30,249 nt of DNA, from positions 1 to 30,249 of the forward strand of contig CALOBA010000025.1 of the NCBI GenBank assembly GCA_942491465.1, written 5' to 3'. The number at the start of each line of letters is the position of its first letter. Positions within the stretch are counted from its first letter, which is position 1. The notes under the pieces were generated by a model. The model searched no databases. It was not told the origin of the DNA and saw only the letters and a program-made list of their open reading frames with translations. The position numbers were made by a program, and so were the translations under genes. Origin of the DNA: CALOBA01 sp942491465 (GTDB lineage Bacteria; Pseudomonadota; Gammaproteobacteria; Chromatiales; Chromatiaceae). This document shows positions 15,660 to 22,721 of the stretch, in pieces.

Positions 15660-16558
15660 GCGAGATCGATCTGACCATGACCGCCGACGATGTCCGCGAG
15701 CGACCGAACCTCGAGCACCGCCTTGATGCCCGGGCGCTGAAGAACACCATCCTGACCTACCTGACCTGGATCGCGGCCATCCTGGCGGCGGTGCCACTGC
15801 TGTCGGTCATCTATATGCTGCTGGTCCGCGGCGGCACCCGGTTGTTCGGGGCCGACTTCGGCGAGGTGCTGACCGGCCTGCCGCCGGCCGGCTTCGAGAT
15901 GGGCGGCGGCATCGGCAACGCCATCGTCGGCACGCTCATCATGGTCGGCATCGCCAGTGCCATCAGCGTGCCCATCGGCATCCTGGCGGCGATCCACCTC
16001 GGCGTGCTCGACCCGGACAGCCGCACGGCGACCATCTCGCGGTTCCTGGCCAAGGTGCTCACCGGCTTTCCGTCGATCCTGGCCGGCGTCTTCGTCTATG
16101 CCGTGCTGGTGATCAGCTTCGGCTATTCCGCCCTGGCGGGCGGTCTGGCGCTTGCCGTACTGATGCTGCCGACGGTGGTGCTGGCCGCCGAGGAGGCCCT
16201 GTCCCAGGTGCCGCAGCGGATGAAGGACGCCGCCTACGGCATGGGCTGCACCCGCACCCAGGTCATCTGGAAGGTGGTCCTGCCCACCGGGCTGCCGGGC
16301 ATCCTGACCGGCGTCATGCTGGCCATCGCCGGCGCCGCCGGAGAGTCCGCGCCGCTGCTGTTCACGGCACTGTTCAGCAACTATTACATCAGCGAGCTGA
16401 TGGAGCCCACCGCATCGCTGTCCATCCTGATCTACAACTTCTCGGGCATGCCGTTCGAGAATCAGATCGAGCTCGCCTGGACCGCCTCGCTGGTGCTGGT
16501 CCTGATCGTGCTCGTGTTCAATATCCTGGCGCGGCTGATCGGGCAGCCGAAGGTCTAG
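15656..16558 (+). CDS. pstA: Phosphate ABC transporter permease PstA
   Basis: A 300-residue partner permease of PstC with about six helices. Typical PstA stretches are FEMGGGIGNAIVGTLIMVGIASAISVPIG and the coupling loop QVPQRMKDAAYGMGCTRTQVIWKVVLPTGLPGILTGVMLAIAGAAGESAPLLFTA. Length is usual for the short, PhoU-independent form of the subunit. It starts inside the last codons of pstC and is followed by pstB after 8 nt, so all three are in one transcript. Confidence 0.96.
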   Translation: MSEIDLTMTADDVRERPNLEHRLDARALKNTILTYLTWIAAILAAVPLLSVIYMLLVRGGTRLFGADFGEVLTGLPPAGFEMGGGIGNAIVGTLIMVGIASAISVPIGILAAIHLGVLDPDSRTATISRFLAKVLTGFPSILAGVFVYAVLVISFGYSALAGGLALAVLMLPTVVLAAEEALSQVPQRMKDAAYGMGCTRTQVIWKVVLPTGLPGILTGVMLAIAGAAGESAPLLFTALFSNYYISELMEPTASLSILIYNFSGMPFENQIELAWTASLVLVLIVLVFNILARLIGQPKV

Positions 16559-16566
16559 GCCAAGAG

Positions 16567-17400
16567 ATGACGACTATGAATACAACCGCCGAGACGCTGT
16601 TTGTCGCGGAGCCCTTCCAGCCCGCCGGAGACACCATCATCGACTGCAACGTCGATAAGATCTTCTACGGCAGCTTTCTCGCCGTGCGCGACAGCGTCGT
16701 GCCCATCGAGAAGCGGAAGATCACCGGCTTCATCGGCCCGTCGGGCTGCGGTAAGTCCACGGTGCTGCGCAGCCTGAACCGGATGAACGACCTCATCAGC
16801 GTGTTCCGGTTCGAGGGTAGCGTGATCTACCACGGCCAGGACATCTACGCGAAGAAGGTGGACCCGGTGGTGGTGCGCCGCTACATCGGCATGGTGTTCC
16901 AGCAGCCGAATCCGTTCTCCATGAGCATCTACGACAACGTCGCCTTTGGGCTGCGGCTGAACAAGGTGCGTGGCAACCTGGACGAGCGCGTGGAGAAGGC
17001 CCTGCGTCGGGCGGCGCTCTGGAACGAGGTCAAGGACAAGCTCAAGAACAGCGGCCTGTCGCTGTCCGGTGGTCAGCAGCAGCGCCTGTGCATCGCCCGC
17101 GCCATCGCCACCGAGCCCGACGTGCTGCTGATGGACGAACCCTGCTCGGCCCTGGACCCAATCGCGACGCGTCAGGTCGAGGAACTGATGCTGGAGCTGA
17201 AGGAGAACTACACCGTCGCGCTGGTCACCCACAACATGCAGCAGGCCACCCGCGTCGCCGACACCACGGCGTTCTTCTCGGTGGACATCTCCAGGGGCGG
17301 GCGTACCGGGTACCTGGTGGAGATGGGGCCGACGGCGCAGATCTTCCAAGACCCGCGTGAGTCCCTGACCCGCGACTACATCGCCGGTGAGTTCAGCTGA
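16567..17400 (+). CDS. pstB: Phosphate ABC transporter ATP-binding protein PstB
   Basis: A 277-residue cytoplasmic ATPase that powers the PstCA channel. Walker A is GPSGCGKST (57-65), the Q-loop lies in VFQQPNPF, the signature LSGGQQQR is at about 166-173, Walker B VLLMDEP at about 186-192, and the switch His is in VTHNMQQA. FFSVDISRGGRTGYLVEMG replaces the more common acidic loop but is seen in PstB relatives. It closes pstSCAB; no phoU, phoB or phoR follows in the window. After it there is no clear terminator, only a perfect 12-nt palindrome (CCAGGGCCCTGG, 17495-17506) without poly-T. Confidence 0.96.
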   Translation: MTTMNTTAETLFVAEPFQPAGDTIIDCNVDKIFYGSFLAVRDSVVPIEKRKITGFIGPSGCGKSTVLRSLNRMNDLISVFRFEGSVIYHGQDIYAKKVDPVVVRRYIGMVFQQPNPFSMSIYDNVAFGLRLNKVRGNLDERVEKALRRAALWNEVKDKLKNSGLSLSGGQQQRLCIARAIATEPDVLLMDEPCSALDPIATRQVEELMLELKENYTVALVTHNMQQATRVADTTAFFSVDISRGGRTGYLVEMGPTAQIFQDPRESLTRDYIAGEFS

Positions 17401-17562
17401 CGGCGCTGGTCAGGAGGTCGTCGAGGGGTTGCGCTTGGATCGGCTGGCGGCGGCCGCGCGCCATCACGTCTCGGTATCTGCGGTGAAGTCGGGGCCAGGG
17501 CCCTGGTCGGCTGCGATGCCGATGCCGATAGCGATGGCCAGGAAGCGCTCCCACCAACCATC

Positions 17563-18219
17563 ATGTCCAAGCCCAGACGCCTGAACCTGGTCGAGATCGC
17601 GGCATCGCTGCGCGCGGTCCAGGCCGATTTCGAGCAGATCAATCGGACCTTGACCACGCCTCGGGACGCGCTCAGCGACGAGGTGATCGACCATCTGCTG
17701 CTCGGCTACGCGGCCGTGGACCGGATGCTGGCCGAGGGCCGGGGCCCGTTCCGCATCGGCGACTCACCCTGTCTGCTGCGTCTCAACCACTTGGTCCTCT
17801 GCGGCGAGGGGGCCGAAACGCGGCCCGACTGCCGCCAGCAGGTCAAGGCCACGGCGACGCGCTTCTACGACCACGGCGATGGCGGCATCGAGGCCTTGGT
17901 CAGTCGCACCCGCGTCATGCAAGGTGAGTCCGTCTGGCGGCGGGCCGCCGGCGTCTACATCCAGATCCTGAGCCAGCCGCAGCTCTTTATCGAGGGCAAT
18001 CATCGCACGGGCGCGTTGGTCATGAGCTGGATGCTGGCCAGCGAGGGCAAGCCGCCGTTTGTGCTGTCGGTGACCAACGCCAAGGCCTATTTCGACCCCT
18101 CCGCGCTGGTCAAGAACGCCCGCAAGCGCACGCTGAAGATGCTGCTGGAGCGTCCTAAACTCATCCGTCGCTTCGCCGATCTGCTGAAGTCCGACGCCGA
18201 CAAGGGCTACAGCCGCTGA
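17563..18219 (+). CDS. Fic-like protein with altered catalytic motif
   Basis: A 218-residue predominantly helical protein. At residues 140-148 it has QLFIEGNHRTGALVMSWMLAS, which aligns with the Fic motif HPFxxGNGR but carries Gln in place of the catalytic His, and His in place of the second Gly. Before it lie VWRRAAGVYIQILSQP and a region resembling Fic helices; after it comes KPPFVLSVTNAKAYFDPSAL. Fic enzymes transfer AMP or similar groups to proteins. Losing the His would normally abolish that, so a modified or regulatory role is possible. No antitoxin motif is evident. The gene stands alone 162 bp after pstB, with ATG at 17563 and only a weak ribosome site. The family assignment is by eye. 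Confidence 0.65.
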   Translation: MSKPRRLNLVEIAASLRAVQADFEQINRTLTTPRDALSDEVIDHLLLGYAAVDRMLAEGRGPFRIGDSPCLLRLNHLVLCGEGAETRPDCRQQVKATATRFYDHGDGGIEALVSRTRVMQGESVWRRAAGVYIQILSQPQLFIEGNHRTGALVMSWMLASEGKPPFVLSVTNAKAYFDPSALVKNARKRTLKMLLERPKLIRRFADLLKSDADKGYSR

Positions 18220-18283
18220 CGCGGATTGAAAACTTCGGTCGATCTGCGCAAAATCCCCCCATTGCCAACGACGGAGTATCCCG

Positions 18284-18811
18284 ATGCGCCCGCGCCTGTC
18301 CCCGATCCTGTTTATCCTGCTGCTGACCATGGCGGTTGCCGCGCCTAGCGCCGAGCCCGCTGATGCCCAACCATTCTTCGACCAGACCTTCGGGGACTTT
18401 GCCGAAGAGCTGGAAACGGCCCGAGATGACGGCAAGTCCGGCATCCTGCTGATGTTCGAGATGGATGAATGCCCGTTTTGTCACCGCATGAAGACGACGG
18501 TGCTGAATCGGCCCGAGGTCCAGGCGTATTTCCGCGAGCACTTCCTGATCTTTCCCGTGGATGTGGAGGGCGACCTGGAGGTGACCGACTTCACCGGCAA
18601 CGCCATGACCCAAAAGGCGTTTGCGCTGAAGCAGTTTCGCGTCCGCGCCACGCCCGTGTTCGCCTTCTTCGACCTCGACGGCAACCTGATAGCGCGCTAT
18701 ACCGGGGCCACCCGCGATGCGTCGGAGTTTATGCAGCTCGGACGCTACGTGGTCGACGGGGCCTACAAGCAGACCACCTTCACCCGCTACAAGCGGGCCG
18801 TCACCCAGTGA
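18284..18811 (+). CDS. Periplasmic thioredoxin-like protein
   Basis: A 175-residue protein with a signal peptide (ILFILLLTMAVAAPSAEPADA, cleavage near 28) and a thioredoxin fold of the Thioredoxin_7/SoxW-like kind. The active-site CPFC is at residues 63-66 in FEMDECPFCHRMK, followed later by RVRATPVFAFFDLDG with the cis-Pro that follows the Thr. It is likely a thiol-disulfide reductant in the periplasm. The partner is unknown; there is no sox gene in the window. The ATG at 18284 has GGAG at about 18272-18275. It is followed by acylphosphatase after 39 bp. Confidence 0.88.
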   Translation: MRPRLSPILFILLLTMAVAAPSAEPADAQPFFDQTFGDFAEELETARDDGKSGILLMFEMDECPFCHRMKTTVLNRPEVQAYFREHFLIFPVDVEGDLEVTDFTGNAMTQKAFALKQFRVRATPVFAFFDLDGNLIARYTGATRDASEFMQLGRYVVDGAYKQTTFTRYKRAVTQ

Positions 18812-18850
18812 GCCTAGGACCACAGCCAAGCCAACGCGAGGAGTCAGACC

Positions 18851-19141
18851 ATGAGCGATGACCAGGCAAGACACCGGGTCTGCTTCAGATGCACCGTCGC
18901 CGGGCGGGTACAGGGGGTGTTTTTTCGCGCCTCGGCACGGGAGCAGGCGCTGAACCATGGCGTCAGCGGCTACGCGCGCAATCTGCCCGATGGGCGGGTT
19001 GAGGTGCTGGCCTGCGGCAGCATCGAGGCCGTCGCTGCGATGCGTCAATGGCTGAGCCATGGGCCGGCCCAAGCCGAGGTCACCGGTGTGGCCTGCGAGG
19101 CGGTGGACCATCGCAAGATCTCGGGCTTCACCACCGGCTGA
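18851..19141 (+). CDS. acyP: Acylphosphatase
   Basis: A 96-residue cytoplasmic enzyme hydrolysing acyl phosphates such as acetyl phosphate or carbamoyl phosphate. The signature GRVQGVFFRAS (catalytic Arg26) and GYARNLPDGRVEVLACG (catalytic Asn44) are both intact, and the size is exactly that of the family. GAGGAG at about 18838-18843 gives a strong ribosome site for ATG 18851. The start of sfsA overlaps or abuts its 3' end. Confidence 0.95.
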   Translation: MSDDQARHRVCFRCTVAGRVQGVFFRASAREQALNHGVSGYARNLPDGRVEVLACGSIEAVAAMRQWLSHGPAQAEVTGVACEAVDHRKISGFTTG

Positions 19142-19901
19142 GGCATCGGCGCTGAAGCTCCCCCCGCTCCAAGACGGCCGAATTCTGCGCCGCTATCAGC
19201 GCTTTCTTGCCGATGTTGAGCTGCCGGACGGGTGCATGGTCAAGGCCCATGTCCCCAACACCGGCAGCATGGCCGGCTGCTGGGAGCCCGGTGCTGCGGT
19301 GCAGCTCAGCCATAGCGATAATCCCCGCCGCAAGCTGGCCTGGACCTTGGAGCGCGTCGACATGGGCGCAGGCTGGGTCGGCGTCAATACGATGCGCCCG
19401 AATGCGGTGCTGGCCGAGGCGATCGCCGAGGGGCGCATCCCGGGCTTGGATGGCTACAGCGTCGTCCGCCGCGAGATCCCGTTTGCCCCTGCCGACCTGC
19501 CCGCCGGGCGCCTGGACCTGGGGCTCGGCCACGGCACCGCCATCGATGCCCTGGTGGAGATCAAGAACGTCACCTTGCTCGACGGCGAGCGGCTGTGCTT
19601 TCCGGATGCCCGCAGCGCGCGCGCCCGCAAGCACCTGGATCTGCTGGCGGCGGCGGTCGCGCAGGGGCGCCGCGGTGTCATCCTGTTCGCGCTGAACCGT
19701 CCGGAAGGGACGGCGTTTGCGCCGGCCTGGGGGATCGACCGGGCCTATGCGGAGCGGCTGCGGCAGGTGCTGGGTGAGGGCGTGGAGGCGATGGCCGTGC
19801 GGCTGCGGCACCTGGCCGATGCCATCGAGGCCGACGGCACGACGCTGCCCATCGACCTGTCGACGAGCGGGATGGGTGCGGGCGATGGACGCCCGCGCTG
19901 A
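19086..19901 (+). CDS. sfsA: DNA-binding/sugar fermentation stimulation protein SfsA
   Basis: Family-wide features: RRYQRFLADVELPDG, AHVPNTGSMAGC, VGVNTMRPNAVLAEAI, ALVEIKNVTLLDGERLCFPDARSARARKHL and RGVILFALNR, covering the whole SfsA domain (OB-like N-terminus plus PD-(D/E)XK-like core). SfsA was described in E. coli as stimulating maltose genes; its activity is still unclear. The start is uncertain. The family normally begins at the residues LKLPPLQ, which here follow a CTG at 19152 with TGAGG upstream. GTG at 19086 has a well-placed GAGGT five bases before it, and ATG at 19059 is longer still. The N-terminal part before 19152 overlaps acyP and is probably not a conserved domain. Confidence 0.92.
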   Translation: MWPARRWTIARSRASPPAEASALKLPPLQDGRILRRYQRFLADVELPDGCMVKAHVPNTGSMAGCWEPGAAVQLSHSDNPRRKLAWTLERVDMGAGWVGVNTMRPNAVLAEAIAEGRIPGLDGYSVVRREIPFAPADLPAGRLDLGLGHGTAIDALVEIKNVTLLDGERLCFPDARSARARKHLDLLAAAVAQGRRGVILFALNRPEGTAFAPAWGIDRAYAERLRQVLGEGVEAMAVRLRHLADAIEADGTTLPIDLSTSGMGAGDGRPR

Positions 19902-19912
19902 CCCGGATCTGA

Positions 19913-20782
19913 TCAGTAGCCGCTGTTGGTCAGCGTCAGCGGGTCGGGGTAGGCGGCGATGCGCTCGATGCCGGTCTCAAGCGTCCCGTCGGCATGCAGA
20001 TCGAGCCAGCGGTAGCCCGGCGTCGCGGTATCGAGGGCGAAGTCGTCGTTGCCGGGGAGAAACTGGATGCAGGTCGAGGGCACCGACAACAGGTGCAGCG
20101 CACCCCGCGCCGTCGTCATTGCCTGATGGACATGGCCCCAAGCGACGGCGCGTACCTGCGGGTGGCGCTCGACGATGGCGAGAAAGTCGTCGCGGTTCTC
20201 GACCATCATGGTATCGAGCCACTCGCTCTGCATGGGGATCGGTTGATGATGCAGGCAGATTAGCGTATTACGCTGGGGACGCCGCGCCAGGTGCTGATCG
20301 AGGCCGGTCAGGATGTGCGGACACAGATAGCCGCCCTCCTCGTACGGGATGGATGAATCCAGCAGGACGATGTCCCAGTGCTTGAGTTGGGTGACGCGCA
20401 GGCTCTCGATGGCGTGCGGGTCCAGATAGCCTGCGATCAGGTCGACGCGGTCGTGGTTGCCGGGGATGCAGAAATAGGGCACCGCGAGCTGGTCGAGGCG
20501 ATCCTTCAGCCATCGGTAGCCGATAAGCTGTTCGTCATGGACCAGATCTCCGGTCAGCAGGATGGCATCCGGGGGCCAATGCCGCGACTGAGCCAGGGCG
20601 ATGACGGCCTCGAAGGTCTTGCGGGTATTCTGGCCCAACAGGCATCCATCGGGATCTGCATACAGGTGCATATCGGAGACCTGCAGGAGGTGAATCGCGT
20701 CGTTTGTGCGATCCCCGTCGTGATCCCCTGGTTGTCCTTCGCGATCGGTCTTGCTGCTGTCGGCGGGACGCCTGGATGCCAT
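19913..20782 (-). CDS. cpdA: 3',5'-cyclic-AMP phosphodiesterase (CpdA-type metallophosphoesterase)
   Basis: A 289-residue calcineurin-like phosphoesterase. All metal-binding motifs are visible: D-x-H in VSDMHL (37-39), GD in LLTGDLVHD (78-79), GNHD (108-111), H in CLHHQPIPM, and GHVH in AWGHVHQA. The overall pattern (YFCIPGNHD, LLDSSIPYEEGGYL, LSVPSTCIQFLP) fits CpdA, which lowers cAMP. The N-terminal about 28 residues (Asp/Arg-rich) are not conserved and may be an over-long start from ATG 20782. It is convergent with sfsA (11 bp between stops) and divergent from oxyR. Confidence 0.9.
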   Translation of the reverse strand: MASRRPADSSKTDREGQPGDHDGDRTNDAIHLLQVSDMHLYADPDGCLLGQNTRKTFEAVIALAQSRHWPPDAILLTGDLVHDEQLIGYRWLKDRLDQLAVPYFCIPGNHDRVDLIAGYLDPHAIESLRVTQLKHWDIVLLDSSIPYEEGGYLCPHILTGLDQHLARRPQRNTLICLHHQPIPMQSEWLDTMMVENRDDFLAIVERHPQVRAVAWGHVHQAMTTARGALHLLSVPSTCIQFLPGNDDFALDTATPGYRWLDLHADGTLETGIERIAAYPDPLTLTNSGY

Positions 20783-20901
20783 GTCCGCTCACCTCGGCGG
20801 TGTTGATGGTACGCACACTGCCCGGCTACGCCGGGTCTCGGGCAACTTTCTAGCAGCTCGGCCGGATTACGGCAAGCCTTGGTCGAGGTTTTCATGAACA
20901 C

Positions 20902-20925
20902 TGACACAGTATCGGATACCTGTCA
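20902..20925 (+). promoter_or_regulatory. Dyad-symmetric site abutting the oxyR start codon
   Basis: TGACA-ca-GTATC-g-GATAC-c-TGTCA is an imperfect 24-bp palindrome. The inner GTATC-g-GATAC is perfect, and the last base is the A of the oxyR ATG. No Shine-Dalgarno sequence is visible in this stretch. It could be an operator for autoregulation in the cpdA/oxyR divergent region, or an RNA hairpin at the translation start. The dyad itself is certain; its role is inferred. Confidence 0.5.
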
Positions 20926-21899
20926 TGACGCTGAATGAGCTTCGCTATGTCGTCGCGGTGGCCCGCGAGCGCCATTTCGGCCGCGCGGCCGATGCCTGTT
21001 TCGTCAGCCAGCCGACCTTGAGCGTCGCCGTGAAGAAGCTCGAGGACGAGCTTGGCGTTGCCCTGTTCGAGCGTGGCATCGGCGAGGTGTCCATGACCGA
21101 GGTCGGGGCAAGGGTGGTCGGTCAGGCGCAGCGGGTGTTGGAGGAGGCGCAGAGCATTGTCCAGATCGCCAAACAGGGAAGCGATCCGCTGAGCGGTCCG
21201 ATCCGGTTGGGGGCGATCTCCACCATCGGCCCCTACCTGCTGCCGCGGTTGATCCCGTTGTTGAGCGAGCGCGCACCGAACATGCCGTTGGTCATCGAAG
21301 AGCACTTGAGTAAGGAGCTGGTGGACCGCCTCAAGCGGGCCGACCTGGATCTGATCCTGATCTCGCTGCCGTTGAAGGAGCCCGGCATTCGCACGCTGCC
21401 GCTCTATGATGAAGGGTTCGTCGTCCTGCTCCCCGGCGCCCATCCATGGACCGCCCGCGATGCCATTCCGGCCCCCGAGCTTGCCGAGGAGCACGTGCTG
21501 TTGTTGGGGCCGGATCATTGCTTCCGCGATCAGGTGCTGGAGGCCTGTCCCGGCTGTCTGCCGCGCAGCAGCACGGCCGGCTCGCTAAAGCGCAACCTCG
21601 AAGGGGGCTCGCTGGAGACCATCCGCTTGATGGTCGCCAGCGGTGTCGGCATTACGGTGCTGCCCTGCAGTGCCGCGGCCCCCGAGCGGTTGGCCGAAGC
21701 GGGCGTTTACACCAGGCCTTTCGCCGATCGCGTGCCGAGCCGTCGAGTGGCCCTTGCCTGGCGCAAGTCCTTTTCCCGTGTTGGCGCCGTGCAGGCGATC
21801 GCCAAGGCCGTGCGCGATGGGGGGCTGTCCTGCCTGCGCTACTTGGACCTCGAAGCGGTCGATGCCGATGGCGGGGCAGGGCGGCTGGGCGATGCGTAA
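20925..21899 (+). CDS. oxyR: Hydrogen-peroxide-sensing LysR-type regulator OxyR
   Basis: A 324-residue LysR regulator. The N-terminal winged helix-turn-helix is MTLNELRYVVAVARERHFGRAADACFVSQPTLSVAVKKLEDELGVALFERG. In the effector domain the motif DHCFRDQVLEACPGC places cysteines at residues 199 and 208, the same numbers as the redox pair of E. coli OxyR, which forms a disulfide with peroxide. A third Cys (211) follows closely. The protein should activate peroxide-defence genes. No peroxidase or catalase gene is adjacent. Transcription ends at the terminator at 22006-22037. Confidence 0.95.
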   Translation: MTLNELRYVVAVARERHFGRAADACFVSQPTLSVAVKKLEDELGVALFERGIGEVSMTEVGARVVGQAQRVLEEAQSIVQIAKQGSDPLSGPIRLGAISTIGPYLLPRLIPLLSERAPNMPLVIEEHLSKELVDRLKRADLDLILISLPLKEPGIRTLPLYDEGFVVLLPGAHPWTARDAIPAPELAEEHVLLLGPDHCFRDQVLEACPGCLPRSSTAGSLKRNLEGGSLETIRLMVASGVGITVLPCSAAAPERLAEAGVYTRPFADRVPSRRVALAWRKSFSRVGAVQAIAKAVRDGGLSCLRYLDLEAVDADGGAGRLGDA

Positions 21900-21911
21900 G
21901 GACGATCGATG

Positions 21912-21946
21912 CTGCCGCATCTGCCGCATCTGCCGCATCTGCCGCA
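21912..21946. repeat. Four tandem copies of a 9-bp repeat (CTGCCGCAT)
   Basis: CTGCCGCAT is repeated three times exactly (21912-21938), followed by a partial fourth copy (CTGCCGCAC), just after the oxyR stop. It is non-coding as far as can be seen and could vary in copy number by slippage. Confidence 0.85.
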
Positions 21947-22005
21947 CGCAAACCGCTTTCAGAAGGGGTTAGACAACCGCGACGCTCGGGTCATGCCCTC
22001 GGTGG

Positions 22006-22037
22006 AAAAAAAAAGGGGCGCTGGGCGCCCCTTTTTT
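22006..22037. terminator. Bidirectional intrinsic terminator between oxyR and the cytochrome genes
   Basis: A-run, GGGGCGC-tgg-GCGCCCC, T-run: a 7-bp GC stem with nine A on one side and six T on the other. Read on the plus strand it ends oxyR; on the minus strand it ends the octahaem cytochrome/cytochrome b operon, whose last stop is at 22068. Confidence 0.93.
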
Positions 22038-22067
22038 CAGCCTATCCTTAGGCGCTGGGTTCGACAA

Positions 22068-22721
22068 TCAGCGGATGTTCTCCGGCTCATCCTTGACCAG
22101 ATAGGCCTCCTCCTCCGGCGTCAGGTCCACCTCGTCGAAGCCGTTGACCATCGGCATGACATGATCGCGGAACGAGTGGCCGGTCGTCAGCATGTAGACG
22201 TGGATGAATACGAAGGCCAGGATGGCAAAGGCCGAGACGGTGTGGATCAGTGCGACGCCTTGGAGCCATGCCGTGGCGTCGGGCAGATCGCGCCAAGCGA
22301 AATAGAACAGATAGATCAGCCCGGTGATCCAGATTGCCGGAAACAGGATCAGCTTCAGCGCCGTGTAGGCCAGGGCCTGCAGCGGGTTGTGCTTGCGCCA
22401 GTAGGCCTTGCGGTAGGGGTGGCGCTCGCCGCGGAAGATGCCGAAGCTGTAGTAGCGGAACACCCCCCACATGCCCTCAACGGTCGGGATGAAATGCCGC
22501 CAGCTGCGGGTGGTAAACAGCCAGAAGGTGCCGAAGGCCCAGAGCAGCAGCAGCAGCATCGCCGCACCCGTGTGCAGGGTCACCGCATTCCTGAAGCTAA
22601 AGAGGTCGTGGAAGCCGTGTAGGCCGAAGCCCGTCACCAGCAGCAGGAGGATCAGCAGCATCTGTGCCCAGTGCCAGAAGCGCTCGAAGACGGTGAAGAT
22701 CCTGACGCGACGAGTTGCCAT
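22068..22721 (-). CDS. Cytochrome b561-type membrane subunit (partner of the octahaem cytochrome)
   Basis: A 217-residue di-haem b-type membrane protein with four main helices. Likely haem-ligating histidines are H17 (FWHWAQMLLILLLL), H50 (TLHTGAAMLLLLL), H160 (ALIHTVSAFAIL) and H174 (FIHVYMLTTGHS). It resembles cytochrome b subunits of thiosulfate reductase, formate dehydrogenase and Ni-Fe hydrogenase (Ni_hydr_CYTB/PhsC-like). It probably exchanges electrons between the quinone pool and the periplasmic multihaem protein. Its ATG overlaps the stop of the octahaem gene by one base (TAATG), which implies tight co-expression. Confidence 0.88.
   Translation of the reverse strand: MATRRVRIFTVFERFWHWAQMLLILLLLVTGFGLHGFHDLFSFRNAVTLHTGAAMLLLLLWAFGTFWLFTTRSWRHFIPTVEGMWGVFRYYSFGIFRGERHPYRKAYWRKHNPLQALAYTALKLILFPAIWITGLIYLFYFAWRDLPDATAWLQGVALIHTVSAFAILAFVFIHVYMLTTGHSFRDHVMPMVNGFDEVDLTPEEEAYLVKDEPENIR

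Noticed and set aside
17495..17506. Perfect palindrome CCAGGGCCCTGG after pstB as a terminator
   Set aside because: No loop for a hairpin of useful size and no T-run; likely chance in GC-rich DNA.
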